Shown: positions 47,188-60,584, counted from the stretch's first letter. The stretch is DNA of 64,000 nt from Gnetum montanum (GCA_015680685.1 MNCI01014407.1:1096153-1160152), one strand, 5' to 3'. Made by a program: numbers and translations. The notes: generated by a model from the sequence alone, not told the origin.

Positions 47188-48121
47188 TGATGAGCGGTGA
47201 GGTACCCCTATGCCCAACCATATAAATCAGAAAGTGTTCACGCACGATCCTGTCAAATTCCATGGACTTTGTAGTTTCCAGTGCACTAGTCTTCTAGGAA
47301 GTGAATCTTGCTTCAAGTTTGTTCGTTGTCTTCCCAATCACACTTGTGACGTTCACTGGTATGGTTAAGTGTAATTGAGGTATATGATTTTTATCATTTT
47401 GTATTTTATGGTTTTGGTGCTTGAAGGGAAATAAAGTAGTTGGACTAACTAATTTAATTTAACTAATTACTAATATCTAACTACTCCTAGCATAAGCATC
47501 CAGTCTCACTTTTCGTACATGTCCTGAACCCACATATCCACTACTGGGCAACCAAGTACTACGCTACTGGGTGTACCAAGCAATAATGTTGCTGGGATTA
47601 CCAAGCCAATACGTGCTACACTCAAAGTAGTCCTACTTATTTGTTTAATCTATCTTGCTTTATTGCTTCATTAACTTAATTACTAGAAACATTTAATAGA
47701 TAATTGAAAACATTAAATAAATCATTGAAAACATTAAATGCATAAATAAAATATTTAATCTATCCAAAGTGATGAAAAGTTTATCGGAAAGTTCATCTTT
47801 ATTGCTGCACACATTGTCATGCTCAGGTACAACAATGCTCGAATAAAGATTTGTACACTCAATGACTCTTATTGCAAGCACTTGGGAGAAAAATTCTAAC
47901 TCTCAAATAAACAAACTACAAGAGATTCACTGCTTAAAAACCTCTATTACTATAAATGCAACTGGTGGGCATGTATTTATAACTGAATATAGATACTACA
48001 TTGATGGGGCCTCATTGATGCATGATATGATGCATCGACTAGGCCTCGTCGATGATGCCTAATCGATGAGGTTGCATCAACAAAGCCTCATTGATGTAGC
48101 CAATCAAATTGCGACTCATCA
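47188..48121 (-). repeat. 3' LTR of element E
   Basis: A 934-bp LTR, TATAAATA on the - strand (47974-47981). Right end ...GACTCATCA next to the polypurine tract. Confidence 0.93.
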
Positions 48122-48139
48122 TACCCCCAAAGCTAAATG
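48122..48139 (-). other. Polypurine tract of element E
   Basis: On the - strand CATTTAGCTTTGGGGGTA, directly before the 3' LTR. Confidence 0.8.
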
Positions 48140-48314
48140 AAAACTCATCCTCAAGTTCTTTTACAAAATTGAGAAGGTATGGGATTATTGACTGAGCTTT
48201 CATAAATAAAACAAACTAACTTGATAAAAAATGGAGTGCATGGGTGTACGAATCAACACATTACAAAAAATGATAATGGTCAGGACACAAGATTGAACAC
48301 CATGACATGACTCT

Positions 48315-51202
48315 TCAAAATTGGATAGCACATTTCTTGATGGCATGAAGTTTCTTGGAGAAGATTAGAAAATCCTAGGCGATGATGGCTCTTGAGGTTC
48401 TGAGGAAGCTTCACCAACTTCATGCATGAGTGACAATAAAGGTGGATATGGCTATCCAACTACTATTGCAACTTTTGATAGGAGGTAGAAAGCATCTAAT
48501 AGTGCTTTCATTTTCTCCTCCTTAGTTATGGGATTGTGCACTGTCCACACGACTTTGCGAATGTGGACCAAAACAGACACATCTCAATGACATGGGATTG
48601 TTGGAAATAACTCCTTAGCATTGATGAACCAGGCAACAAACTATTTGTGTTCAATGTCAAATGCTTTGACTATGTCCTTTAGCTCATGGTAATCATTCAT
48701 CCATTTGGCTAGGTTCTCAACAGTTGATCGTTGATCTATGAACCATGCTTTGAGAACTTCGAGTTCAACATTTGCAGTCTCAGGTTTCTACTTCATGTCT
48801 TTATTGTGATTGAACTCAACCTTGTATAATAAATACAAGCTAGCCACTTATTTCTTTAACTCTAACCATGGTCATCTAGCAATCAGCATTACCAGGATCA
48901 TGTAATGGAGATTGGCCAACTCCAAAAATTCTATCATTTCCTCTATTTGCAACTCCTTCAGGTGGATCTCTACTTTATTATAGGCATTAATCCCATCAAT
49001 GATCAGCTACCAGACTTCTCTTCCTTGTTGGAGTTGCTAGAGGACTTCATTTATTTTCACCTTTTCCATTTGGATATGCTTCTTTCTAACTTCTTTCTAT
49101 AGGCCAACTTGGTCCCTGTAGTGATTCTTCCCTTTTTCAAACATGAGGGCCTCATTCCTCCAAGTGGCGATCTCGATGGTAGACTTCTGGTGCAAGGCAC
49201 AAACTTCCTCTATTGAAAAATTTTCATTGTCTATGACCAATCTCCTTAATTCGGTGTTCACCTTGGCAAGCTGCTCCTACTATTGATGAATATATTCTTG
49301 CATTTGTTCCTTTTGGGCATCAACATTGCATAGACAATGATTCTGTGAAATTAGATCCTTGTTCTCCTAGTGCATCTAAGCCAAGTCCTTCTAAATTGAG
49401 TTCGTCTTTACTTCTACTATGGACTAGTTAAAGATGGCCATTAACACTTCTTCCTTAGCCTTTCTAAATCATCCTTAAAGTTGTTGAAAAGCTTCATCCT
49501 TTATTACTTCTAGGCTAAGAATTATGGGATCAACAAGGAAGACACATAGTTTGACAACCTCTATGGCCAAGCATTGATTTTGTGCTTGAGCTATTTTGAG
49601 TTACCCCTTCAAAATGATGCACTTGCCCCTTGCATCTAGTAGCTTTGATTGGATTGCAGTGATGTTTTCTGGAAAATTTTAAGATATCCAGAATCAATTG
49701 CCTAGTCCCTATTAGTCAATCTAGTAATTCTTCATGATGGGCTATGTTCAACTTCCCACTAACCATTCTTGCAGATGTCTGCACATCTCAAAGTGCAGAT
49801 ATGTCTGGTATAGACACCATAGGTGCATTGAGTGCTTCAGATACATGGTCAACAACTACCTCAGCTACTGTCTCCTATCCTTGGTGTTGCATCACCAAGA
49901 TAGTTACCCCTTCGCCTTCCTCCAAATGCATCAAGAAGGTGGCAACATTCCTAGATATTTTTGGGAATAAATGGTTTTGAGATAAGGACACCGTCACCTC
50001 TTAAGCATTGGGATCTAACCTCATAGTCAAATGCATTCATTTGGAAGAGGAAATTGGTCCACCCCTCTCCATTCAGCTAACTATTCAAGCCACCTCATTA
50101 AGGTGACTCATTACTGGTCGATATACAGATAGATTCACATCACTTGTTCCTACACGTTGCTCTTGCTCACTCAAGAGCTATTCTTGGATTTTGCATAAGT
50201 GCTCAATAGTTATGCAGGCCTTTGACATTATTTCTTGAGTGGGCGATGGCAGCAGCTACTCCTCTTCTTGAGTTGTCATTGGCATCTTGTCTTTCATGAT
50301 TTTGGACCATGAGGCCAAAGGAGCATGCTTGATTGTATCATTAAAGTAGTAGATGATTCTTGTCCTTTTGTAATTTTTCAAATGAGGCATGGAAAGGGTT
50401 GGGTTTTCCTTCCATGTTTGTTTTCCTTAAAATGTTTTTCAATCTCCAAGTAGATGAGCTATGGAAGGTTGATAGAAAATTTCCCGCTTAGAGTGATGCA
50501 TGTTTAGGTGGATAAGGAAGTCACCTTTCTTGGCCTCATCATTGGATTGAGGTGATAGGCGGTAATTTTGAAATAGATGCGCTCCACCAATGTGAGCGTG
50601 CCATACTCCTTACAATCAACCCCTTAGCACCATTGGGTCCACTTATTTTTGGCCTCAAGATCACCTTTCGTTGATAACTCTACCAACTATGTTCCAATGT
50701 TAAGCAACACCAGTGCCTATGCTATAGCTTTGACTAAGTAGGATACTTAAATATCCTTGATTTTGACTATGGACCTCGACCTTTGATTACTTCAAAAGAA
50801 ATATGTCTCTTCCATGTACCACTCCCAACTAGATGTGATGATTGGCCACATGGAAGAGGTTTTCAGTTGAGTTTTAACATCTATTGGAGCTTTCTCTAGC
50901 AATGGCCCAAAGTTGATTTCTTGAAAAACTAATCGTTGGATTTCTCAAGACCTGATGATGTCAAGGCAGGCTTGAGTCAAAGTGACTTCAAGCCTTAGCA
51001 TGGGTCCAAGCACTTCTCCTCACTATGATTGCTCAGTGGGCACTTCTTCTTCTAGAATCTGTTAAACAGATTTCACTTTGAGCTCCTCATGAAGAGGTCC
51101 CATTACATGGGTTGCCTTTGGTAGTTCTTGGGCTTCTTCTTGTTGGCCCCTTCCAGCTCTGGGCTTGTTTCTATAATCACAATGAGACCATGGATTAGCC
51201 AT
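48315..51202 (-). pseudogene. Element E third ORF, unknown coiled-coil protein (broken)
   Basis: Homologue of 22867-25691. The first plausible ATG is at 51202 (MANPWSHCDYRNKPRAGRG) and the terminal TGA at 48315-48317. The N-terminus differs from C and D, but later blocks align, including the region before MWPIITS-type sequence (about 50815-50860) and the coiled-coil half (48800-49650). Stops are present, for example after the first 45 or so codons. The function is unknown. Confidence 0.68.
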
Positions 51203-52816
51203 CATTGTGTAACATGAAGCAATTGGGATACCTTTATCTCTTAAGGATAGTTACACTTTGGCTAAGTTGTGATTATGGCTAATTTAATTACTCCAATTAT
51301 AATTTATTTATGTGTTATTGTTAATAAATCATCCTAGAGGTCTTTGAGAGGGTTATTCTTTGAAAAAATTGATGTTTCTACATTGTTAAGTTTATTAACC
51401 CTTTAGGAGAGTTAGAAAAATTTCCAAAAACTTTCACCAATTTTTTAGTAGAAACCTTAAGGTTTCCAAAAATAGAGAAAAATTGATTCGAGAGATGAAT
51501 GAAATAAAAGGTTAAGGAGCATTGAGTGGAATACATAATAGAATATGCAAAAGATAGGATTGTAGCAATGTCAAAGGTAAAGAACCTTAACTAATCAAGC
51601 CAAAAGCTATGCAAGTGGATCCTCCCCATAGTAGGCTTATGCCCTTGTTGCCCTTACATAACCTCAACTGAGGAGTTCATGGACCCCATAGTCGATAAAT
51701 GGTCATGAAAAGTTAAGGACCAACCAAAAAGAATCTATCCAAGAATTCAAAAAAATTAGACCAAGACATAGAGCATAACATAGAACTCGATAGAGAGGTG
51801 AGTTATGGCAGCATGGATGGATGATAGAGGAGGTGGAATGAAGTTCCGAATTAAGGTCATAGGAAGTCCCTTATGAAATTTGTGTTTAAAATGACCTAAG
51901 AAGTTCCATCCTTAGTCTAGACCAGAACCATATAATTTCAATGACTTCGCATTGTCACTCTAAGACCAATCCACCTGCATGAGACATGAGAGTGCTTCCA
52001 TAAAATAACCATGATTCCATAAAGAGAAGAAAAGAGAGAAGTAGGAAGTGAGAGAGTGCCTTAGTTAGAAGGGACCTTCAGGCATAGGTGCATGTCTTTC
52101 TACCCATAACCAATGGTTGTAATCCATTTATTTGTCCAATGGGTATGCTTTGAATTCCCATTATTTTTTTTCTTTTGGTGCAAAGACTTTATTTAACTTC
52201 CTATAAGTGGTTGGAATGGAATAGTAAGAAGTCTATGAAAAACACTCAAGAACTCAAGCAAGTAGAAGTGTACAAAGAGTATTAAGTCCCCTTGAAGTCA
52301 CACCCTCATAAACCTTTGAATCCTTCCTAATTCTAGAACTGCCAAGGTCATCAATTGATTAAAAGTTTCTCTAATTAAAGGGACCTCAAATTCCCAAAAT
52401 AAGGAAAACCATAGAGTTTGTTGGATGGGTGAATGACATGGACTCACTACCCCTTCCATGAGAAATAAACCATGTCAAAGTCCTCATACATCAAAATTCA
52501 AAAAGAGAAACTAGACATTAATAATCACAACATTAAGCACAAACCATCATTAGTAAACAGCAATAACAACACTGTGTCCTATGGCAAGAAAGTAATTTTA
52601 TTATTAAAAATGAGGAAGTATCACACTTGAAAAAAATAAAATAAATTAAAATATATAAAAAAATGTAAACTAATCAAGAAAAGTTCAAAGATACAAATGA
52701 TGGTGTAAAATTAGAAAAATCTAAAAATAAAAAATTTCTAAAATAAATAACTTGTAAAATCAAAATGTGGAAAAAAATAGAAAAATTGAGAAGCCATATG
52801 GATTATTAACATGGAT
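51203..52816 (-). other. Spacer between pol and third ORF, element E
   Basis: About 1.6 kb, homologous to the C and D spacers. It lacks roughly 0.4 kb around the place of the internal TATA box (near 51420-51500). Confidence 0.65.
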
Positions 52817-52838
52817 GGCCATCTCCCCCATGACTGAG
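52817..52838 (-). other. Second polypurine tract-like site after pol, element E
   Basis: On the - strand CTCAGTCATGGGGGAGATGGCC, the cleanest copy. Its core AGTCATGGGGG is identical to the core of the true polypurine tract in D. Confidence 0.65.
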
Positions 52839-52839
52839 T

Positions 52840-54320
52840 AGAAAGGAGGAGATCTGAAAAATGGAACGTGATTGTCCATCCATCAAGGTGGTAGTTACAC
52901 TGGCCTATCTTGGTTCGAGGAAAGGTTTTACTTGTTGGATTTTGACCAACTACTTTTTAGTTGGGCTTTCAAGCTTATAGATCAACATGGCCCTAGAGGG
53001 AAAGGTTTGATCAATTATATAAGGTCCATCCCACAATATTTGAAATTTTTCCTTCTGGGGTACATGTGTGGGGTTCTAGTAGAGGAACTTATCTTGTGGT
53101 TAAACTTTTACCTTTCATATTCTTAGGTCATGACGTTTCTTGTTGAATGTCTTGTGCACCTCATTCAAAGATAGGGCACTAATCAATTTTTGTCTAGCAC
53201 ATTTAGATTGATTAATCTTTCTTTCTATGCTAGACTTAGGTTAATATTTAGATCATAGGTTTTTGAGAGTGTATGGAGCTTAAACTATATCAAGAGCATT
53301 GGAAATTTTCCATACACCAACTCATAGAGAGAGTAGCCAATAGGAAGTTTTCATGTTGAATGATAAGCCTAAAGGGCATCGTTAAGTTTTGCACTCCAAT
53401 CTTTGATATATTTGCTAATCGTCTGTGTTAGTATTTTTGTGATCTCCTAGTTAGTTACCTCTGCTTGACCATTGGCTTGGGGGTGGTAAGGTGTTATTAA
53501 TTTATGTTTAACCTCCAAGTGTTGCATTAACTTTCTAGAACTGGCACCTATAAAATGAGTTCCATTGTCAGAAATTAGTGAACATGGCACCCCAAACCTA
53601 TTTACAATATTTTGTTGTATAAATTTAGTAGCAGTGGATAATGTACAATTAGTAACGGCTGCTTCTTTTGCACATTTTGTGCAGTAGTCAACTGCTATGA
53701 TAATATATGCCTTTCCATTGGACATGGATGTGATGGGATCATGAAGTCAATGCCTCATATGTCAAAAGGTTCTAATGGTTGAATCCACTATTGAGAACCT
53801 TCCATGCAAGTGGTCATCCCTCCATCTCATTGGCAATGTTCACAAGATTGAAAAAACTAGTGGCCATCCTTAAATATTGTAAGTTAATAATATCTTTCCA
53901 TTAGGATTTTTATGGCCATATGTCTCCCTACATAGTGGCCTCCACAAGGCCCTTCGTGAGCATTTTGGAGAACTCATAGTTGATCTTCGTCAGAGACACA
54001 CCAATAAATTAGGCCATCTACACACACCTTATAAAAGTATCCATTGATTTCCATGAAGTATTTGGCCCGATGAAGAAATTTTTTCTTCTTTCTAAAGTCA
54101 AGATCTTGTGGCATCTTTTGGGTGAGAAGATAGGCTAGGATGTCATTGTACCATGCTATTTTTATAGACGTTTGTTTATTTATTACTCCTGTAAAGAGGA
54201 TTTTGTCTAGAAACTGATCAAAGAGTGGGCTCTCATCCTCTTTATTATCCAATCTTAAGCAAGAAGCGATCATATTCTTAGTCCATTTTTGATCTACCAT
54301 CATGATATCAAATTCCTACA
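52840..54320 (-). pseudogene. pol: Element E integrase, catalytic triad preserved
   Basis: The open frame 53447-53725 holds the core. Its residues D13, D53 and E89 are in the contexts AVDYCTK, ISDNGTHF and GQAEVTN, and 35 residues lie between the second Asp and the Glu (DD35E). The zinc-binding region lies upstream (about 53800-54050). The frame 53974-54303 joins RNase H to integrase. Stops elsewhere (for example near the C-terminus) make the polyprotein non-functional. Confidence 0.9.
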
Positions 54321-55500
54321 AGATCACAAGCCACTGTATGACGTGAGGGCTCACCATTGGCTTATTCATGAGGAAGCAGATTACACTATGGTCCATGTGC
54401 ACAAATACTTTGTAGCTAAGAACATAGTGCCTAAACTTTTCAAGAGCAAACACCACTACCATTAGTTCTTTCTTCATGATGGTGTAATTTAACTATGCTA
54501 TCACAATGCTTCGGCTCGTGCAATAGATGTAGTATGGACATTTCTTATTTTCCATCTGTGTGAGCACTGCTCCCAAGGTATAGTTAGATGCATCTATCAT
54601 GATGTAGAAGGGTCTGGACTAGTCTGGTGCTCATAGGATTGGCATTTCTATGAGTTCTTATTTTAATTGTGGGAATGCATGTTCACATTCATTAGTCCAT
54701 TGAAAGGTGCATATTTCTTTATAAGCTCTACCAACGATTTTGCAATCTTAGAGAAATTCTCTATGAATCGATGGTAGTAGCCAATGTGTCTAAGGAATGA
54801 CAAAACATCTTTAACTATCTCTGGTTGGCGTGTTATTCCTTAGATGAACCTTATCGTTTCTAGGTCTACCTCAATGCCCTTTTTGTAAAATTTAGTGCCC
54901 TAGTAGTATTCCTTCTTGGACCATGAGATGGCTCGTTTGCCAATTGATCCATAAGTTTGTTTCAACACATCTCTTCAATACTTGCTCAAGGTGGTTCAAG
55001 GCTTACTCAAATGTTGCTCCATAAGTGGAAAAGTCATCCATAAAGACTTCCACACCACTACCAATCTACTATTGGAAAATACTAAGGACCAAGCATTGGA
55101 ATGTCATGGGGGCATTACATAGACTAAATGGCATCTTACAATATGAAAAAGTCCCTCAGGGACTCATGAATGTTGTCTTGGCTTGATCTTCTAGCACAAT
55201 TTGGATTTGGTTATAGCCACTATAACCATCCAAGAAGCTATAATAATAATGCCCAGATATGGTGTCCAACACTTGATCCACAAATGATAATGAAAAATTA
55301 TCTTCAAATGTTGCCATATTCAATAGCCTGAAGTTGATGTAGACCTGCCATTTGCCAACCTTCTTTGGCACAATTACAAGTGGGCTAACCCACTCACTAT
55401 CCACGATGGAATAGATGAACCCTACCTTAATAAGTTGTTCAATTTCCTCTTTGATAATCTTCTTTAATTTGGGATTCAACCATCTCTAAAGCTACCTTCT
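54300..55500 (-). pseudogene. pol: Element E reverse transcriptase and RNase H
   Basis: RT is open at 55156-55479 with EEIEQLIKVGFIYSIVDSEW, PKKVGKWQVYINF, FLDGYSGYNQIQIVLEDQ. The catalytic FMDDFSTY is intact at about 55025-55048. RNase H shows IDASNYTLGAVL, KKELMVVVFALEKFRHYV and FVHMDHSVICFLMNK (54370-54610). A few stops lie in the thumb and RNase H. Confidence 0.92.
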
Positions 55501-55989
55501 AGGCTTTATGGTAGGATCAGTGTAAATGTTATGCTGGCATATCCTTGGATCAATTCCTGTTAGCTCAACATATGACCAAGTAAAGGTTGTTGGTCATTTT
55601 TTAACCACCTTCAACAACTTTTCTTTTTGTTTAGGAGCAATTTTGTCATTAATTATGAATGGTTTACCATTGTTTAAAAATGCATATTCCATACCAACCA
55701 ATAAAATTTTTATCTCTAGAGGCTCCTGCTTGAAGTTATTAGGAATTTCCAACTCTCCCCAACAAGTATCATCATCTTCATCAAAGATTTGGAAATGAAC
55801 TTATTTAAGTTTATCTATGCCTTCAACATAAGCACATGTTAGGCTCTTAGTTGGTTCCATGCATAATGTGCTACTATTTGAGTCAACTATCAGCCACTGG
55901 GTGCCCTCCTATTTTTTGGTTGTTACATATAGACACCTTTGAATATTGATTTCATATGCACATTGATTCCATGCTTTAATGTATGTACT

Positions 55990-56410
55990 TTTGATGGATC
56001 AAATCTTTTGCATGCAATTGCACCCATTATCGCTATATGCAATGCATGGAATACGCTTCTTCTCTATTTTTCCCAATTCATTTTCTTTGAATATTTTCAA
56101 AGAAAGATCCCTTATGCCCATACGTGTGTTGACCATGCTTAACCAAGCTTTTCCCATAATGATGGAGAAGTCACTTTTGCATTTTTCAACCTTGATCATC
56201 AAAAAATCAATAGGATAGGACCACCCACAAACTGTGGTCATAATGTCCTCTACTAATCCCAAAGGAATAGTAATTGACTAATCTACTAATTCTAGATATA
56301 TGTTTTTCTTCTTGAGACATGGCAAGTTCCAGGCCTTGTACATGTCATGGGAGATGAGATTAACTCTAGAACCAGAGTCAAGAAGAGCCTTACATGGCTC
56401 ATGTTCAGTA
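55990..56410 (-). pseudogene. Element E aspartic protease, active site preserved
   Basis: On the - strand ALLDSGSRVNLISHDM (about 56343-56390), with the D-S-G retropepsin triad intact, followed by the open frame 55999-56262 (GWSYPIDFLMIKVEKCKSDF). Confidence 0.85.
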
Positions 56411-57159
56411 ATCTATAGGTAAATGAGTGGACTTCCTAGGTCAAATCTTTTTGTGGAAAGATTGCCAACCTTGATGCAATCAAAAACAGCATGCATTAGC
56501 ATCACAGTGCGAGTCTAAGGCAGCACTTGGTTTGAAGGGCACTCAAAGGTATTTGATGCAAGGGATGAGGGTGTTGGAGATGCAAGATGATTAGCCTTAC
56601 TAGGTTAGAAGAAGGATCTCTTTCTAGATCAATTGTTCAAACCACCCAACTAGAAAGCCGATTGTGAATGTACGACCCTCATAGCATTTTGTTGTTGCAA
56701 CTATCGAGGAATCTCACCCTACATGGATGGAGTATGAGGTAACTGGGTTGAAGGTAGAGATGTGTGTGTAGATGAATGTGGAGGATGATATGAATATTAA
56801 TTTTTTCCTTGAGTAGATGGTGAATGTGTTTGGTGGCATTCTGAAGGGTAATAGTGATGCTAAAATTCGATATGACTTGTAGAACTTCTTGGAGAGACAA
56901 GTTGCTAAACATAGTACCCATATGGATCTAGTTGCCTATAAGGGTACTTCCACCTTGGTCGTGGCATTCCCCATAATTGTGATTGCTACCACTATTGGTA
57001 TTATTCATATAGTTGTGTAGGAGCTCCAATTGGATAGTAAGCTTGTTGTTGGTGGTGGAACTGCCTTGAATTGCCTTGAGGATAAGGTAATCCTCAAGGT
57101 GCTTTCCTATGTGCTAGTCAAGGATGCAATGCATACATCCCAGACTCTTGTAAATGTGA

Positions 57160-58945
57160 CACTATAGGGCAAAAACCCTTTGTATGTTTGTATTAACAAA
57201 TGTCACAATCAATTTCATCATCAAAGTTGGTTTCCACAACTTCCTCTATAGCTGTAGCTTTGCCCTTACCTCTTTGGTAGGCAGCTTCAGCTTCTTTTCA
57301 CCTCTTGCAATTATGATCACTATTTTTCTCTTTGGATTCTTTAGCAATCTTCATAGTGGTTTGAAATTTTTCATCCAAAGAGTCGCATAATTTATCAACC
57401 TTTGCTAAAATATCATAAACAAGTTTTTGGATGGGCAAGGTTTTCCTGTTCACCACTTCATCAAGTGGTGACTCCTCCTCATCACAAAATTGGACCTCTT
57501 GTTTTCTGATGGAAGGATCCCTACTATACTCTTCTACACTTTACCTTTTTATAGCTCACCTTCTTCTTTTGTTACCTACTTAATTTCCTTTGGATATGAT
57601 GAGCTCTCAATTTAGATAATCTTCCTTGAGCATACATCCCAAGAGTTCTTCTAGTTTCTACTTTGAGCCCATCTATGATGTGGCAAAGTTGTTCCCTCTG
57701 AGAATAACCATGGCTAGGGCATTGATGTAAGAGTGAATAGTACCTACTCATGGTAGCATCCAAGGGCTCATGTGTTCCTTGTTTCCAACCTTGGATTTTC
57801 CTTCTTAGATTATACACTTTGAAGTATGTCTAGTATTTTTCATTAAATAGCTCTAACATGGTACTCCATCTATAGATGGATTCTAGTTCCAAGGACCAGT
57901 ACTAGCTTTCAACTCTCTTGATGAGTGTCCCAGGAAAAAGTTTGAGTTTTTGCCACTCATTTTCTATATTTTGTAAGGCACAGGAATTATGGAAAGCTTG
58001 TAGATGTTCCTGTGGATCAGAGTTATATCCCCCCTCAAATCTTGGAATATTATTTATGTCTAAGTGCTTGATCCGACTATGTTTCATATGCCTGGTTGAA
58101 ATTGCAACTACTTTTGCGATGTTGAGCATACTTTGAGTCACCAATAGAGGTTCATCATCATCATTGCATCAATGATGCTAAGGATGGTTTTGGCCACCCC
58201 TTCAATCTTGGTGGCCTTCATGATCATTATTATCTCATTAATCACCTTCATTGCGATTATTTTGACATCAACTTCTATGAGAATCGATAGCTGAAGAGGA
58301 ATGTTTAAAATCAGATGAAGAGGACGAAGAGGAAGGTGGACCTTCACCACCACTGTAGTGTCCACCACCATGTTTTCACTTATTATGACCACCATCCTTA
58401 AATCCCTTGCTATTGTGATGCTTCCTCAAGTCCCTACCTTGACTGTCACTTTTTCCTGAACCTAGTTTATGAATAGTGGACCACAAGTTCAAGGTCATAA
58501 CCTCATCACCAATAATAGGGCGTGCAAAATCTTCATGTTGATGACCTTCAAAGGGAGGATCCTCATTGTCATCTTGATCTAGTAGGAATAAGGGATTATT
58601 GAAATGTTTCCCCTTTGTAGCCTCACGGAGCTTCTCCTAATGTCAATATTGTTTGCATTATGTTTCAGTGGAACAGTAGTTCCAAGTATCATAACCATTC
58701 ACAACGTACTCCTCATGAAGATCTGTAATGCCCAACTTATTAAGGGTTTGGAATAGCATCTTGGGCATAGATCGATCAGGGGGCAAGATGATGTTACCCT
58801 CCATATCACACCATTGCAGTTGTTCATCCTAATGTAGGAGGAAGGTGAAGTCCAATACATACTCATATGGATGAGTATATACCACTTTTCAATCCTATGG
58901 GACTGACGGTCTGACATCTTCACATCTGTGGAAAGAAGAAGACAT
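57160..58945 (-). pseudogene. gag: Element E gag (broken)
   Basis: The ATG is at 58945 (MSSSFHRCEDVRPSVP). A Ser-rich run near 58300-58340 is followed by the capsid-like core in two open frames, 57902-58144 (DINNIPRFEGGYNSDPQEHL) and 57572-57817 (DATMSRYYSLLHQCPSHGYS). No zinc knuckle is visible. It is interrupted by stops and a frame change between the two core blocks. Confidence 0.8.
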
Positions 58946-59078
58946 TTTGCAAAATGAATAAAATTATCAGTGTGCTTTGTAGTTGATATGTCATTGAGAG
59001 TGATGTTGATCTTGAGTTTGTCCAACAATATAAATAATATTTACTAATCTTCGATAGCGCATGTTTCAACAAACAAAG

Positions 59079-59097
59079 TCCCCAAAAATGGTGTCAA
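59079..59097 (-). other. Primer-binding site of element E, tRNA-Asp type
   Basis: On the - strand TTGACACCATTTTTGGGGAC. It matches the complement of the tRNA-Asp 3' end at 12 of 18 bases, mostly with transitions. Confidence 0.75.
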
Positions 59098-59445
59098 TGA
59101 TGAGCAACAAGGTATCCCCTATGCCCAACCATATGAATCAAAAAGTGTTCACACACAATTCAGTCAAATTCCGTGGACTTTGTAGTTTCTGATGCAATAG
59201 TCTTCTAGGAAGTGAATCTTACTTTACGGTTGTTCATTGTCTTCCCAATCACACTTGTGACATACACTAGTATGACTAAGTGTAATTGAGGTATCTTATT
59301 TTTATCATTTTGTATTTTATGGTTTTGGTGCTTAAAGGAAAATAAAGTAGTTGGACTAACTAATTTAATTTAACTAATTAACTAATATCTAACTAGTCTT
59401 AACATAAGCATCTGGTCCACCTTTCCGTACATGTCCTACACCCAC
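59098..59445 (-). repeat. 5' LTR of element E (partial, broken by F)
   Basis: Aligns with the left 350 bp of 47188-48121. It stops at CCCAC (59441-59445), which should be duplicated on the far side of element F. Confidence 0.88.
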
Positions 59446-60219
59446 TGATGAGTGGCAAGGTATCCCTACACTCAACCATACGAATACAAGCATACACACA
59501 CAATCCGGTTGAATTCCAAGGACTAAGTGCGTACACACCTTTGTGGAATAAGGATGGGTTGATTAATCGTTGTCTTCCCAAGCTTACTTGTATAGCACAA
59601 TTGTATGGTTAAGTAAACTTCAGGTACATGATTTTTATAGTTTTTATGTTTTTATGTCCTAGTGCTACAAAGGGAGGAGAGAGATAACTAAGTAACTAAT
59701 TTTGATTTAACTACCTAACTATGCTTTAACTAGTCCTAACACCAGCATCCATTCTCACTTGCCGTACACATCTTGAACTAGTGCAACACTACTAGGATTA
59801 CCAAACACTAATTGTTACTGGGTTACCAAGTGTTACATGCATGCTCAAAGTGGTCGTACTAAGTGTGCTTACTTAGGAGAGTTGTAGGCTAAGAGAGAGA
59901 ACATTAATTAACTAAGGAAAGCATTAAGTAATAGTAATTAACATTAATTAATCTATTCTGAATGCTGCAAGGTTTATCACAAAGTTTGTCTTATTTCCAT
60001 ACACAAGGTGTGCTCAGGTACACAATGCTCAAATAAAGATCCATTCACTTTATGACTCCTACTACGGGCACTCAAAAATAATTCTATCTTTGGAAAAGAA
60101 AAAAGGCAAGAGTTTGGGTAAGGGACTAAGACTAACTATGTAAACCAAGTACACCCACCTCTTATTTATAAGCAATGAGGCAAGCCCCGATATCACAGAT
60201 GCGGTATCGCAACTCATCA
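59446..60219 (-). repeat. 3' LTR of element F
   Basis: A 774-bp LTR with TGATGAG/CATCA-type ends and TATAAATA on the - strand (60163-60170). It is shorter than the C, D and E LTRs, mainly in U3. Confidence 0.9.
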
Positions 60220-60237
60220 TACCCCCACAACTGAATG
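60220..60237 (-). other. Polypurine tract of element F
   Basis: On the - strand CATTCAGTTGTGGGGGTA. Confidence 0.8.
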
Positions 60238-60290
60238 AAAACTCGTCCTCAAGTTCCTTACAAAATATTGGAAAGGTATGGGATTATTAA

Positions 60291-60584
60291 CTAAATGAGA
60301 ACTAACAATGACAGGGAATAAAAAAACTCAAAGTGCTCGGTGAACAAATCAACAAACATATTACAACATTGGTGCTCATGCCCTTTTTGGTGAACACTAT
60401 ACATAGATGACATCCAGACCCTCATTCGATAGCTTGAAAGAGAGTAAATAAAATGAGGCATGTTGTTGCCGATGTCACGATTGCCCCTTCCATTTTTTAT
60501 CCATAGCCATGCGACCAAACTTGTTCCTGATGTAAATGCTCCAGCTCCAGTCCATCTCGAGTACTTCCTCCTATCCCAATCCAT
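60291..60584 (-). CDS. 97-codon frame at the third-ORF place of element F (uncertain)
   Basis: An uninterrupted frame on the - strand starting MDWDRRKYSRWTGAGAFTSG and ending at a stop at 60291. I do not recognise it. It contains several Trp and basic residues. Its last third overlaps conserved 3' untranslated sequence, so that part is doubtful. The upstream sequence TTGTGTGTGCAG (about 60610-60621) looks like a splice acceptor. It occupies the place of the 2.9-kb third ORF of C, D and E, and could be a remnant, a replacement or chance. Confidence 0.25.
   Translation of the reverse strand: MDWDRRKYSRWTGAGAFTSGTSLVAWLWIKNGRGNRDIGNNMPHFIYSLSSYRMRVWMSSMYSVHQKGHEHQCCNMFVDLFTEHFEFFYSLSLLVLI

Larger units (their letters stand above)
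47188..59445 (-). mobile_element. Element E: Ty3/gypsy retrotransposon with third ORF, 5' LTR interrupted
   Basis: Same family as C and D. The 3' LTR is 47188-48121, the interior 48122-59097, and the 5' LTR starts at 59098 but is broken at 59445 by element F; the rest must lie beyond the window. Protease, RT and integrase catalytic motifs are all visible, making E the best preserved pol, although stops remain. The internal TATA region upstream of the third ORF is deleted. Confidence 0.9.

Noticed and set aside
58699-59028. 109-codon - strand frame at the start of E
   Set aside because: It overlaps the true gag start in another frame and extends into the leader. D and C do not keep it.
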